A stretch of 64,000 nt of DNA, from the NCBI RefSeq assembly GCF_019396355.1, contig NZ_JAHKRK010000001.1, positions 86,067 to 150,066 of the forward strand. Direction: 5' to 3'. Below are positions 34,928-42,984 of the stretch, one piece after another (within the stretch, counting starts at the first letter, position 1; each line of letters starts with the position of its first letter). The position numbers and the translations under genes are program-made. The stretch is from Pseudonocardia nigra (GTDB lineage: Bacteria; Actinomycetota; Actinomycetes; Mycobacteriales; Pseudonocardiaceae). Under the pieces are notes generated by a model. It did no database searches and had not been told where the DNA came from. It was given only the letters and a program-made list of their open reading frames with translations.

Positions 34928-35934
34928 GCGTCCTCCCACTGGAGCTCGTCGACGGTGTCGAGCACGCGGTCGACCCCGGGCAGGTGGTAGCGCTCCAGCT
35001 TGAGCGGCGGGTAGGGGATGTCGAACCCCGTGACACGCCGGACCGGCGCCTCGAGGTGGTGGAAGCAGCGCTCGGTGACCCGCGCGACGATCTCCGAGGC
35101 CACCGAGGCGAACCCCGGCGCCTCCGCGACGACCACGGCCCGCCCGGTCGCGCGCACCTGCGCGGCGACGGTCTCGTCGTCGAACGGCACGATCGAACGC
35201 AGGTCGACGACGCCCAGGTCACGCCCCTCGGCGGCGGCCTGCTCGGCGGCGGCCACGGCGACCGCGACCGACGGGCCGTAGGCGATCAAGGTGGCGTCCC
35301 GGCCCTCGCGGCGCACCACGGCGCGCCCGATCGGCGGCACCGCGACCGCGCTGTCGACCTCCTCCTTCGTGAAGTAGTGCTTCTTCGGCTCGAGGAACAC
35401 GACCGGGTCCGGGTGCTCGATCGCCGCCCGCAGCAGGCCGTACGCGTCGGCGTTCGTGGCCGGGGCGAGCACGGTCAGGCCGGGGGTGTGCGCGTAGTAG
35501 GCCTCCGAGGAGTCGCAGTGGTGCTCGACCCCGCCGATGCCGCCGGCGTAGAGGACGCGGATGACCATCGGCAACCGGACCCGGCCCCGGGTGCGGTTGG
35601 CCATCTTCGCGACGTGGCTGGTGATCTGTTCGAAGGCGGGGTAGGCGAACGCGTCGAACTGCATCTCGACGACCGGGCGCATCCCGTTCATCGCCATCCC
35701 GACCGCCATCCCGACGATGCCCGACTCGGCCAGCGGGGTGTCGAAGCAGCGCGCCTCGCCGAACTCGGCCGTCAGCCCCTCGGTCACCCGGAACACGCCG
35801 CCGAGCTGGCCGACGTCCTCCCCGAACACGACGACCGACGCGTCGGCGCGCATCGCGTCCCGCAGCGCGGCGTTGATCGCCTGCGCCATCGTCGTCTTCT
35901 CGCCGGCGGGCACGGCGGTGTCCACGGCGCTCAC
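34924..35934 (-). CDS. bkdB: branched-chain 2-oxoacid dehydrogenase E1 beta subunit
   Basis: Transketolase-like E1 beta subunit (336 residues). Together with E1 alpha it decarboxylates 2-oxoacids from Val, Leu and Ile and loads the E2 lipoyl arm. Recognisable segments are MAQAINAALRDAM, VFGEDVGQLGGVFRVTEGL, the dimer/TPP segment ESGIVGMAVGMAMNGMRPV and HHCDSSEAYYAHTPGL. The GTG start overlaps the E1alpha stop (GTGA) and its own stop overlaps E2. Pyruvate as substrate is the main alternative; gene order and the adjacent Lrp regulator favour branched-chain substrates. Confidence 0.92.
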   Translation of the reverse strand: MSAVDTAVPAGEKTTMAQAINAALRDAMRADASVVVFGEDVGQLGGVFRVTEGLTAEFGEARCFDTPLAESGIVGMAVGMAMNGMRPVVEMQFDAFAYPAFEQITSHVAKMANRTRGRVRLPMVIRVLYAGGIGGVEHHCDSSEAYYAHTPGLTVLAPATNADAYGLLRAAIEHPDPVVFLEPKKHYFTKEEVDSAVAVPPIGRAVVRREGRDATLIAYGPSVAVAVAAAEQAAAEGRDLGVVDLRSIVPFDDETVAAQVRATGRAVVVAEAPGFASVASEIVARVTERCFHHLEAPVRRVTGFDIPYPPLKLERYHLPGVDRVLDTVDELQWEDA

Positions 35935-37001
35935 CAGTCGGCCTCCTCGGCGGTCAGCTCGGCGCGCAACAGCGCCTCCTGCTCGAGCAGCTGAGGGGTG
36001 GGAGCGGCGTAGACGTGGGCGAACAGGTCACCGGGGTCGACCGACCCCTCGGCCGACAGCCCGGCCCGCACGTGCGCGGCCATCTCCTCGACCGCGGCGC
36101 GGATCTGCGCCTCCCCGGCGTCGTCGAGCACTCCCGCCCGGGTGAGGAGGGCCCGCAACCGGACGATCGGGTCCCGGCGCAGCCACGGCTCGACCTCCTC
36201 GTCGGTGCGGTACCGGGAGGGGTCGTCGGCGTTGGTGTGGGCCTGCACGCGGTAGGTGTCGGCCTCCACCAGCGTCGGGCCGCCGCCGTCGCGGGCCCGC
36301 CGCACGGCCGCGTCGAGCGTGACGGTCAGCGCGGCGAGGTCGTTGCCGTCGACCAGGACGGCGGGCACCCCGTACCCGACGCCCTTCGCGGCCAGCGACG
36401 GGGCCGCCGACTGCCGGGCCAGCGGCACCGAGATCGCGTACTTGTTGTTCTGCACGAGGAACACCACCGGCGCGGCGAACACCGCGGCGAAGTTGAGCGC
36501 CTCGTGGAAGTCCCCCTCGCTGGTCGCCCCGTCCCCGCACAGCGCCATCACGACGGTGTCCTCCCCGCGCAGCCGGGCGGCGTGCCCGACACCCACCGCG
36601 TGCAGCAGCTGGGTCGCCAGCGGCGTGGCCTGCGGTGCGACGCGGTGCGCGATGGGGTCGTAGCCGCAGTGCCAGTCGCCGCGCAGCATCATCAGCACCT
36701 CGACCGGATCGACCCCGCGGGCGGCGATCGCCGCCGAGTCGCGGTAGGTGGGGAACAGCCAGTCCCCCTCGCGGAGCGCCGCGGCCGCCGCCACCTGGCA
36801 CGCCTCCTGGCCGTGCGAGGACGGGTACACAGCGAGCCTGCCCTGCCGCACCAGCGCACCGGCCTGCTCGTTGAGCCGGCGGGCCGCCACCATCGCGCGG
36901 TACCCCACGAGCAGGTCCGCTGCGGGCGGCAGCGCCGCCTCGTCCGCGGTGTGCCCGTGCTCGTCGAGCAGGCGCACGATCTCCTCGGCCGCGATGCTCA
37001 A
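35931..37001 (-). CDS. bkdA: branched-chain 2-oxoacid dehydrogenase E1 alpha subunit
   Basis: TPP-dependent E1 alpha subunit of 356 residues. The thiamine diphosphate motif GDGATSEGDFHEALNFAAVF...VQNN is complete, and VYPSSHGQEACQVAAA and PTYRDSAAIAARGVDP match the family. The phosphorylation-loop equivalent YRVQAHTNADDPSRYRT is present, but bacterial complexes are not usually regulated there. It is the first gene of the E1alpha-E1beta-E2 operon; no E3 gene is adjacent, so lipoamide dehydrogenase must come from elsewhere. It is divergent from an Lrp-type regulator. Confidence 0.93.
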   Translation of the reverse strand: MSIAAEEIVRLLDEHGHTADEAALPPAADLLVGYRAMVAARRLNEQAGALVRQGRLAVYPSSHGQEACQVAAAAALREGDWLFPTYRDSAAIAARGVDPVEVLMMLRGDWHCGYDPIAHRVAPQATPLATQLLHAVGVGHAARLRGEDTVVMALCGDGATSEGDFHEALNFAAVFAAPVVFLVQNNKYAISVPLARQSAAPSLAAKGVGYGVPAVLVDGNDLAALTVTLDAAVRRARDGGGPTLVEADTYRVQAHTNADDPSRYRTDEEVEPWLRRDPIVRLRALLTRAGVLDDAGEAQIRAAVEEMAAHVRAGLSAEGSVDPGDLFAHVYAAPTPQLLEQEALLRAELTAEEADW

Positions 37002-37068
37002 CGCACGCCCTCGCTGTGCCTACCCGCCCCGCCGGCTCCGCAAGCTCCGCCGGCTGCCATCCCCCGTG

Positions 37069-37135
37069 TGCTCGGCCGGCGCTTCGCGCGGGCGCTGTGC
37101 CGATGATTCGCTCGCTGACGCTCGCTCATCGCCCC
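37069..37135. repeat. dispersed intergenic repeat, copy 1
   Basis: About 65 bp beginning gctcggccggcgcttcgc and continuing with ggcgctgtg.cgatg.ttcgctcgc...gctcgctca. The same arrangement, with several substitutions, occurs at 60887-60950, and a shortened copy lies at 60967-61000. It lies in the divergent bkd regulatory region and shows no coding potential. Confidence 0.65.
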
Positions 37136-37316
37136 TCCTGCACTCGCAGATCAGTGGGCACCATCCTGCGGGCAACCTGGCCGTCCATCTACGCTTCGGT
37201 CCGATTCACAGACAGATGTGCTGTGACGACCAATTGCGATGGACGATCGGCCCAGCACAGCCGTCTCGCAGCCGGACGGCGAGACGTCTGGCTCGGCCCC
37301 GAGGAGGAGCACGGCC

Positions 37317-37781
37317 ATGACCGACCGCCCGGGCGGGCAGCCGACCGCGACGCTGGACGACGTCGACCGCCGGATCCTCGCCGAACTGCGCGCCGACGGG
37401 CGGCTCTCGATCCGCGCGCTCGCCGAGCGCGTCGCGATCTCCCGCGCCAATGCCTACTCGCGCGTCGAGCGCCTCACCCGCGACCGCGTGATCACCGGGT
37501 TCCGCGCGGTCGTCGACCCCGCGGCGTCCGGCCTGTCGACGTCGGCCTACGTCACGCTGACCGTCCGCCAGAACTCCTGGCGGGCGCTGCGGGCCGAGCT
37601 CGAGACCATCCCCGAGGTCGCGCACATGGCGCTGCTCGGCGGCGAGTTCGACGCCATCCTGCTCGTCCGCGCCGCCGACAACGCGGCCCTGCGCACCGTG
37701 GTGCTCGAGCGGCTCCAGGCCATCCCCGGTGTGCTCGGCACCCGCACCTTCCTGATCTTCGAGGACGCGGAGAACCCCTGA
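37317..37781 (+). CDS. bkdR: Lrp/AsnC-family regulator, probable bkd operon regulator
   Basis: Single-module Lrp/AsnC regulator of 154 residues. The HTH is DDVDRRILAELRADGRLSIRALAERVAISRANAYSRVERL (split here: helix 2-3 around ISRANAYSRV), followed by the RAM ligand-binding domain (LSTSAYVTLTVRQN, VAHMALLGGEFDAILLV). The ATG at 37317 has GAGGAGGAG 7 bases upstream; an earlier ATG at 37239 is possible. Divergence from the E1 alpha gene and membership in the family that senses branched-chain amino acids make it the likely activator of the BCKDH genes. Confidence 0.87.
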   Translation: MTDRPGGQPTATLDDVDRRILAELRADGRLSIRALAERVAISRANAYSRVERLTRDRVITGFRAVVDPAASGLSTSAYVTLTVRQNSWRALRAELETIPEVAHMALLGGEFDAILLVRAADNAALRTVVLERLQAIPGVLGTRTFLIFEDAENP

Positions 37782-37792
37782 GCCGTGCCGCC

Positions 37793-38803
37793 TCAGATCC
37801 GGGGTGGGCCGGAGGTCTTCCGGACCACGAGCCGGGCAGGGGTGACGAACTCCCCCGCCGATCCCTCCTGCCCCTCGGCCCTGGCGATGGCGCACCGCAC
37901 GGCGGCGGCCGCGAGGGCGGCGGGGTCCTGGCTGACCGAGGTCAGCTCGACGTTGGCCAGCGAGGCGAGCCGGGTGTCGTCGTAGCCCACCACGGAGATC
38001 TGCCCCGGGACGTCGACGCCGCGCATCCGCAGGGTCAGCAGCACGCCGAACGCGGTCCTGTCGTTGTAGGCCAGCACGGCCGTCGGCAACGACGGACCGG
38101 CCAACACCTCCGTGGCGGCGGCCACCCCGGACTCCTCGTCGGCGTGCCCCTCGAGGACGCGGGCCCGGTCGGCGAGGCCGTGCGCGGACATGGCGGCCCG
38201 GTAGCCCTCGCGCCGGGTGCGGCTCAGCACCGCGCGTCCGCCGTCGACGTAGTGGATGTCGCGGTGCCCGGCCGCGACCAGGTGCTCGACGGCCGCCGCG
38301 ATTCCCCGCCGGTCGTCGGCACGCACCGAGTCCACCGACTCGGCGTGCAGCTCCGACCCGACCGTCACCGCCGGGACCCGCCGGCTGAGCGCGGCCAGAT
38401 CGCGGTTCCCGATCTCCGGGCTCACGAGGACGAGCGCGGCACAGCGGTCCTGCAGCAGGCTCTCGACGGCCTGGAGCTCGGTGCGGGTGCGGGTGGTCGC
38501 GCTGAGCACGAGGTCGTAGCCGCTGTCGGCGACGGCCCGGTACAGGTGCTCGACGACCTCGGCGTGGAAGGTCTGGGAGACGGTGAACGTGACGCCGAGC
38601 AGCCGCGAGTTCTGCTCGCGCAGCACTCGCGCCCGCTGGTCGGGCCGGTAGCCGAGCCGGTCGGCCGTCTGCATGATCCGGTGCCGGGTCTCCTCCGACA
38701 CGCCGGGTTCGCCGCGCAACGCCACCGACGCGGAGGAGACGGACGTGCCCGCGGCCCGCGCGACGTCCACGATCGTGACCCGCCCGGGCTTCGTCGTCGC
38801 CAC
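37793..38803 (-). CDS. LacI-family transcriptional regulator
   Basis: LacI/GalR repressor of 336 residues. The N-terminal HTH and hinge (VTIVDVARAAGTSVSSASVAL, RIMQTADRLGYRPDQRAR) precede a periplasmic-binding-protein-like domain. Conserved segments are LLGVTFTVSQTFHAEVVEHL, RREGYRAAM and ISVVGYDDTRLASL. It is divergent from a sugar-type operon and separated from it by 222 bp holding two perfect palindromes, almost certainly its operators. The effector is probably the sugar or polyol degraded by the three genes downstream. Confidence 0.93.
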   Translation of the reverse strand: MATTKPGRVTIVDVARAAGTSVSSASVALRGEPGVSEETRHRIMQTADRLGYRPDQRARVLREQNSRLLGVTFTVSQTFHAEVVEHLYRAVADSGYDLVLSATTRTRTELQAVESLLQDRCAALVLVSPEIGNRDLAALSRRVPAVTVGSELHAESVDSVRADDRRGIAAAVEHLVAAGHRDIHYVDGGRAVLSRTRREGYRAAMSAHGLADRARVLEGHADEESGVAAATEVLAGPSLPTAVLAYNDRTAFGVLLTLRMRGVDVPGQISVVGYDDTRLASLANVELTSVSQDPAALAAAAVRCAIARAEGQEGSAGEFVTPARLVVRKTSGPPRI

Positions 38804-38851
38804 GCACGCTCCTCACCTTGCCCCGACGGAACGATCCCGTCCGCGTATGTC

Positions 38852-38857
38852 TTGACA
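38852..38857 (+). promoter_or_regulatory. possible -35 element for the Gfo/Idh operon
   Basis: A perfect TTGACA lies 37 bases before the first LacI palindrome and about 170 bp before the dehydrogenase start. The matching -10 is poor (TTAGCG at 17 bases), so this is tentative. On this model both operators lie just downstream of the promoter, a repression arrangement. Confidence 0.35.
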
Positions 38858-38893
38858 TAGTAACCCACGCCTGATTAGCGTCTCCGCCATCAA

Positions 38894-38907
38894 CCGGAAC
38901 GTTCCGG
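38894..38907. promoter_or_regulatory. LacI-type operator 1
   Basis: Perfect 14-base palindrome CCGGAACGTTCCGG with the central CG typical of LacI/GalR operators. An identical copy occurs 45 bp away. Confidence 0.85.
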
Positions 38908-38938
38908 CGCCGGCTGTGCTCGTTACCAAGGTGCTTAG

Positions 38939-38952
38939 CCGGAACGTTCCGG
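38939..38952. promoter_or_regulatory. LacI-type operator 2
   Basis: Second perfect CCGGAACGTTCCGG palindrome, centred 45 bp from the first and 87 bp before the dehydrogenase ATG. Two equal sites permit cooperative or looped repression of both divergent genes. Confidence 0.85.
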
Positions 38953-39025
38953 CACCTGCAGTCCGCGTAAATGGACCGGGTGGACAAGGCCGCCGTATCC
39001 GCCCTCGCATCGAAAGGCGACTCTC

Positions 39026-40237
39026 ATGCCCGTCCCGCCCTACTCCGGCACGCCCATCTCGGTCGCGGTGATCGGGGCCGGCATGGCGGGCCGCAGCCAC
39101 GCCGCCGGCTACCGCAACGTGAACACGGTCTTCGGCGCCGGCCTGCCGCCCGTGCGCCTGGCCGCCATCGCCGACGCGAACGTCGAGCTCGGCGAGGACG
39201 CCGCTCGCCGCTACGGGTACGAGAAGGCGTTCCCGAGCTGGGAGGCCGTCGCCGAGGACCCGACGATCGACGCCGTCAGCATCGTCGTCGGCAACGCCTT
39301 GCACCGGCCGATCGCGGAGGCGCTGGTCGCTGCCGGCAAGCACGTGCTGTGCGAGAAGCCGCTGGCCGGCTCGCTCGAGGACGCCCGCGCGATGGTCGCG
39401 CTCGAGCGCTCCGCCGACGTCGTGACCGCCGTCGGGTACACCTTCCGCCGCTCCCCGGCCATCACCGCGATCCGCGACCACGTCCGGAACGGCGAGCTGG
39501 GGGACCTCACCCTGTTCAGCGGCCGCTACTGGTGCGACTACGCGACCGACCCGAACGGCCCGCTGAGCTGGCGGTTCAAGGGCGGCGCCGGCTCCGGCGC
39601 GCTCGGCGACATCGGGTCACACGTGATCGATGCGGCCGAGTACGTCGCCGGGCCCGTCGTCGCGGTCTCCGGGGCGGCGCTGTCGACGCAGATCGGCAAG
39701 CGGCCCCTGCCCCTCGGCGCGGTCGTCGGGCACAACGCCGCCCCCGTCTCCGACGAGCTCGGCGAGGTCGAGAACGAGGACACCGCCTCCTTCACCGCCC
39801 GCTTCCGGTCCGGCCTGGTGGGCACGTTCTCCGTGTCCCGCACGGCATTCGGGCTGCCCAACGGGCTCGCCTTCGACGTGCTGGGGCTGCGGGGGCGCGC
39901 GGCGTTCGACCAGCACCGGCCCGCCGAGTACGTGTTCGACGACAGCCAGCCCGACGCCCGCACGCGGGGTGCGCGGCAGATCATCGCCGGCCCGCAGCTG
40001 CCCTACTTCGCGGGCGGCTACCCGATGGAGGCACCGGGCGTCGGCGGCGGCAACGCCGAGATGTTCACCTACCAGGCCCGCGCCTTCCTCGACCAGGTCG
40101 CGGGCGTCGCCGACCCGATCCCCGCGTGCGCCACCTTCGCCGACGCCCTGCGGACGATGGAGATCATCCAGTCCGTCGTCGAGTCCTCCCGCAGCGGCGG
40201 CGCCACCGTCGAGGTCCCGCCCGTCCCCGCCGCCTGA
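39026..40237 (+). CDS. Gfo/Idh/MocA-family oxidoreductase
   Basis: NAD(P)-dependent sugar or polyol dehydrogenase of 403 residues. The Rossmann motif is VAVIGAGMAGRSHAAGY, the catalytic/NAD segment LCEKPLAGSLEDA contains the EKP signature, and GDIGSHVIDAAEYV carries the conserved substrate-binding His/Asp. The family oxidises or epimerises sugars and inositols (e.g. 1,5-anhydro-fructose, scyllo-inositol). As first gene of the LacI-controlled operon it probably makes the keto-sugar processed by the next two TIM-barrel proteins. Confidence 0.93.
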   Translation: MPVPPYSGTPISVAVIGAGMAGRSHAAGYRNVNTVFGAGLPPVRLAAIADANVELGEDAARRYGYEKAFPSWEAVAEDPTIDAVSIVVGNALHRPIAEALVAAGKHVLCEKPLAGSLEDARAMVALERSADVVTAVGYTFRRSPAITAIRDHVRNGELGDLTLFSGRYWCDYATDPNGPLSWRFKGGAGSGALGDIGSHVIDAAEYVAGPVVAVSGAALSTQIGKRPLPLGAVVGHNAAPVSDELGEVENEDTASFTARFRSGLVGTFSVSRTAFGLPNGLAFDVLGLRGRAAFDQHRPAEYVFDDSQPDARTRGARQIIAGPQLPYFAGGYPMEAPGVGGGNAEMFTYQARAFLDQVAGVADPIPACATFADALRTMEIIQSVVESSRSGGATVEVPPVPAA

Positions 40238-40267
40238 GCACCCGCATCGACGAGAGAGCAGCTGATC

Positions 40268-41266
40268 ATGGCCTTGAAGCTCGGCGCCTACACCGCCTGC
40301 CTGCACGACCTCGACCTCACCGAAGCCCTCGACGTGCTGGCGGTCAACGGCCTGACCTCCGTCGAGGTCAACACCGGTGGGTTCATCCCCGCCCCGCACT
40401 GCCCGGTGGACCTGCTGCTGTCCTCGGCCACCGCCCGCGAGAAGTACCTCGCGACCTTCGCCGACCGCGGGATGGAGCTGACCGGCCTCAACTGCAACGG
40501 CAATCCGCTCAACCCGCTCCCGGGAGTCGGGCCGAAGCACGCCGACGACCTGCGCCGCACCATCCGGCTCGCGGGCCTGCTGGGCGTGAAGCACGTGGTC
40601 ACCATGTCCGGCACGCCCGGCTCCGACCCGGACGCCAAATACCCCTCGTGGGTCGTCAACCCCTGGGACGGCGTCTACATGGACGTCCTGGACTACCAGT
40701 GGGGCGTGGCCGTCGAGTTCTGGACGGAGATCGACGCCCTGGCCCGGGAGAACGGGGTCCGGGTCGCGATCGAGATGCACCCGCACAACGTGGTGTTCTC
40801 CCCCGTCACGCTCAAGCGGCTCGTCGACGAGACCGGCGCGACCAACGTCGGCGCGGAGATGGACCCGTCGCACCTGATGTGGCAGGGCATGGACGTCGTC
40901 GCGTCCATCCGGTGGCTGGGCCCGCTGGTGTTCCACGCGGCCGCGAAGGACGCGATGCTCTGCCCCGGCGCCGACATCCGCGGCGTGCTGGACACCTCGT
41001 TCACCCGGGTGCCCGCCGACGCCCCGGGCAAGGTGCCCACGGGCTACGGGTTCTGGTGCAACGCCTGGCCGGAGAACCCCGCCTGGAGGTTCGTGGCCGT
41101 CGGCGTCGGGCACGACGTCACCTACTGGACCGGGTTCTTGCGCGCGCTCGCCGAGATCGACCCGGACATGGCCGTCAACATCGAGCACGAGGACGCCGCG
41201 TACTCGCGGACCGAGGGGCTCGCCCTCGCGGCCGAGAACCTGCGCAGCGCAGCAACCGGCCTCTGA
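40268..41266 (+). CDS. sugar phosphate isomerase/epimerase family protein
   Basis: Xylose-isomerase-like TIM barrel of 332 residues. Metal-ligand and active-site strands are visible: VAIEMHPHNVVF (Glu/His), VGAEMDPSHLMWQGMD (Asp/His), FHAAAKDA and AVNIEHEDAAYSR. It is related to IolE/IolI/hydroxypyruvate isomerase-type proteins. It probably isomerises or dehydrates the product of the adjacent dehydrogenase. 30 bp separates it from the dehydrogenase gene and 43 bp from the next, so the three are one operon. Confidence 0.9.
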   Translation: MALKLGAYTACLHDLDLTEALDVLAVNGLTSVEVNTGGFIPAPHCPVDLLLSSATAREKYLATFADRGMELTGLNCNGNPLNPLPGVGPKHADDLRRTIRLAGLLGVKHVVTMSGTPGSDPDAKYPSWVVNPWDGVYMDVLDYQWGVAVEFWTEIDALARENGVRVAIEMHPHNVVFSPVTLKRLVDETGATNVGAEMDPSHLMWQGMDVVASIRWLGPLVFHAAAKDAMLCPGADIRGVLDTSFTRVPADAPGKVPTGYGFWCNAWPENPAWRFVAVGVGHDVTYWTGFLRALAEIDPDMAVNIEHEDAAYSRTEGLALAAENLRSAATGL

Positions 41267-41309
41267 TCCCGCACGGCTCGACCCACCCGGACCCCGACGG
41301 AGGACAGCA

Positions 41310-42197
41310 GTGAAACTCGCCCTGGACCCGCAGATGTTCTACGCGACGCACTCGGTGCTGGAGCTGCCCGACGTCGTCGCACGCATGGGCTACTCCTGGA
41401 TGGAGCTCTCGCCCAAGGCCGACTTCGTCCCCTTCTTCCAGCACCCGCGCGTCGACGACGCCACGGTCGCCCGCCTGCGCAAGCGCGCTGCCGACGCCGG
41501 GGTCGGCATCGCCTCGGTGCTCCCGGTGCTGCGCTGGTCGGGCCCCGGGGAGGAGGAGCGGCAGGCCGCGGTCCGGGCGTGGAAGCGGGCCATCCAGATC
41601 ACCGTGGACCTCGGGGTGGACACGATGAACTCGGAGTTCAACGGCCGGCCGGAGGCCGCGGAGTTCGCCGAGAGCCAGTTCCTGCGCTCGATGGACGAGC
41701 TGATCCCGGTGTTCGAGCGCGAAGGCATCGAGCTCGTGCTCGAGCCGCACCCCGACGACTTCATCGAGGACGGCCACGCCGCGGTGAACCTGGTGCGCGG
41801 GCTCAACCGGGACTGGATCTCCTTCCTCTACTGCACCCCGCACACCTTCCACCAGGGCGACGACGCCACCGGCATCATCAGCGCCGCCGGCGAGAAGGTC
41901 ACCTACGTGCACCTCGCCGACACCCTCGACCACACCGCCTCGAACGGGCTCCGCTACATCGTCAACCCGCCCGGCTCCACGGTGCGGGTGCACCAGCACG
42001 CCGAGATCGGCCGCGGCGAGGTCGACTTCGACGAGGTCTTCGCCGCGCTCGCCGCCGTCGGGTTCGACGGTGTGGTCTCCTCCTGCGTGTTCGGCTGGGA
42101 GGAGCACGCCGCCGAGATCAGCGTCCGCCAGCGCGAGAAGGCCACCGCCCTGATCGAGAAGCACTTCGGCACCGGCGTCATCGGACGTTCCCGATGA
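41310..42197 (+). CDS. sugar phosphate isomerase/epimerase family protein (second)
   Basis: Another xylose-isomerase-like TIM barrel (295 residues), distinct from its neighbour. The barrel starts LALDPQMFYATHSVLELPDVV and includes DTMNSEFNGRPE, LVLEPHPDDFIED (Glu/His ligands), FLYCTPHTFHQGDDAT, VTYVHLADTLDH and GRGEVDFDEVFAAL. The Shine-Dalgarno GGAGGA precedes the GTG. No transporter is encoded in the operon, so uptake must occur elsewhere. A perfect terminator hairpin follows the stop directly. Confidence 0.9.
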   Translation: MKLALDPQMFYATHSVLELPDVVARMGYSWMELSPKADFVPFFQHPRVDDATVARLRKRAADAGVGIASVLPVLRWSGPGEEERQAAVRAWKRAIQITVDLGVDTMNSEFNGRPEAAEFAESQFLRSMDELIPVFEREGIELVLEPHPDDFIEDGHAAVNLVRGLNRDWISFLYCTPHTFHQGDDATGIISAAGEKVTYVHLADTLDHTASNGLRYIVNPPGSTVRVHQHAEIGRGEVDFDEVFAALAAVGFDGVVSSCVFGWEEHAAEISVRQREKATALIEKHFGTGVIGRSR

Positions 42198-42236
42198 CGT
42201 GCCGGTGGCCCCGCACCCCCGGGGGCCACCGGCACG
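42198..42236. terminator. perfect hairpin terminator
   Basis: CGTGCCGGTGGCCCC pairs perfectly with GGGGCCACCGGCACG over 15 bp around a loop of about 9 bases. It begins at the TGA of the second TIM-barrel gene and stands between convergent genes. Confidence 0.85.
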
Positions 42237-42266
42237 ATCGTCGCGGCAGGCCGCGTCACGCACGCG

Positions 42267-42827
42267 TCAGGACGTGCCCGCGAAGTCGACGTCCTCGGTC
42301 CCGGCCGTCCCGCCCGTCCGGCCCGGCGCCGTCTGGTAGGTCCAGTACAGGTTCGTGTATGCGATGACCTGATCCGGTGGCGGAGCCCCCCATGCCGTCT
42401 GGTCCTCCGTCGTGTGGGCGTCGCTGACGAGGGTGGCGTCGTACCCCCGCACCAACGCGCCGTGGAGCGTGGAGCGGATGCACGCATCGGTCTGCGCACC
42501 GACGACGACGAGCCGCCCGACTCGCAGGCCCGACAGCACGGTCTCGAGGGTCGTGTCCTCGAACGAGTCGCCGTAGGCCTTCTCGACGAGCGGCTCGGCG
42601 TCGCCCGGAGTCAGCTCGGGGACGATGCGCCAGTCGTCGCTCCCCCTCGCGAGCTCCTCGTCGGAGTGCTGGACCCAGACGACGGGGACTTGTTCCCGCC
42701 GCGCCTTCTCGACGAGGCGGCCGACGTTGGCGACGACCGCGTCGCGTTCGTGCGCCCCCGCGACGACGCCGTTCTGCACGTCGACGACGAGAAGTGCGGT
42801 GTTCGGCCGGCTCTCGAGTGTGGTCAC
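42267..42827 (-). CDS. isochorismatase-family cysteine hydrolase
   Basis: Cysteine hydrolase of 186 residues with the complete triad: Asp in LLVVDVQNGV, Lys in VEKAYGDSFEDT and Cys in GAQTDACIRSTLHGAL, including the non-proline cis bond region GAQ. Members hydrolyse N-carbamoylsarcosine, nicotinamide, ureidoacrylate or isochorismate. The neighbouring M20-type carbamoyl hydrolase and amidase favour an amide or carbamoyl substrate (inference). It is probably transcribed alone, 150 bp downstream of the M20 gene in the same direction. Confidence 0.9.
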   Translation of the reverse strand: MTTLESRPNTALLVVDVQNGVVAGAHERDAVVANVGRLVEKARREQVPVVWVQHSDEELARGSDDWRIVPELTPGDAEPLVEKAYGDSFEDTTLETVLSGLRVGRLVVVGAQTDACIRSTLHGALVRGYDATLVSDAHTTEDQTAWGAPPPDQVIAYTNLYWTYQTAPGRTGGTAGTEDVDFAGTS

Positions 42828-42984
42828 GGCATCCCCTTTTGCTCACGATGGGCCCTGTGTGAACCGACGGTAGACCTGAGCACCGACAGCGGCGGCGGAC
42901 CCACGACCGCCCCGGGTGCGCGCTCGACAACTCCACGTGCGCTTCGAGGGCCAGGCCGGGGAGCGGTGGTGGGGGTGCCGAGGG

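Noticed and set aside
38971..41313. 780-codon open frame overlapping the Gfo/Idh and TIM-barrel genes
   Set aside because: An alternative frame of well-supported genes, with Arg-rich translation and no motifs.
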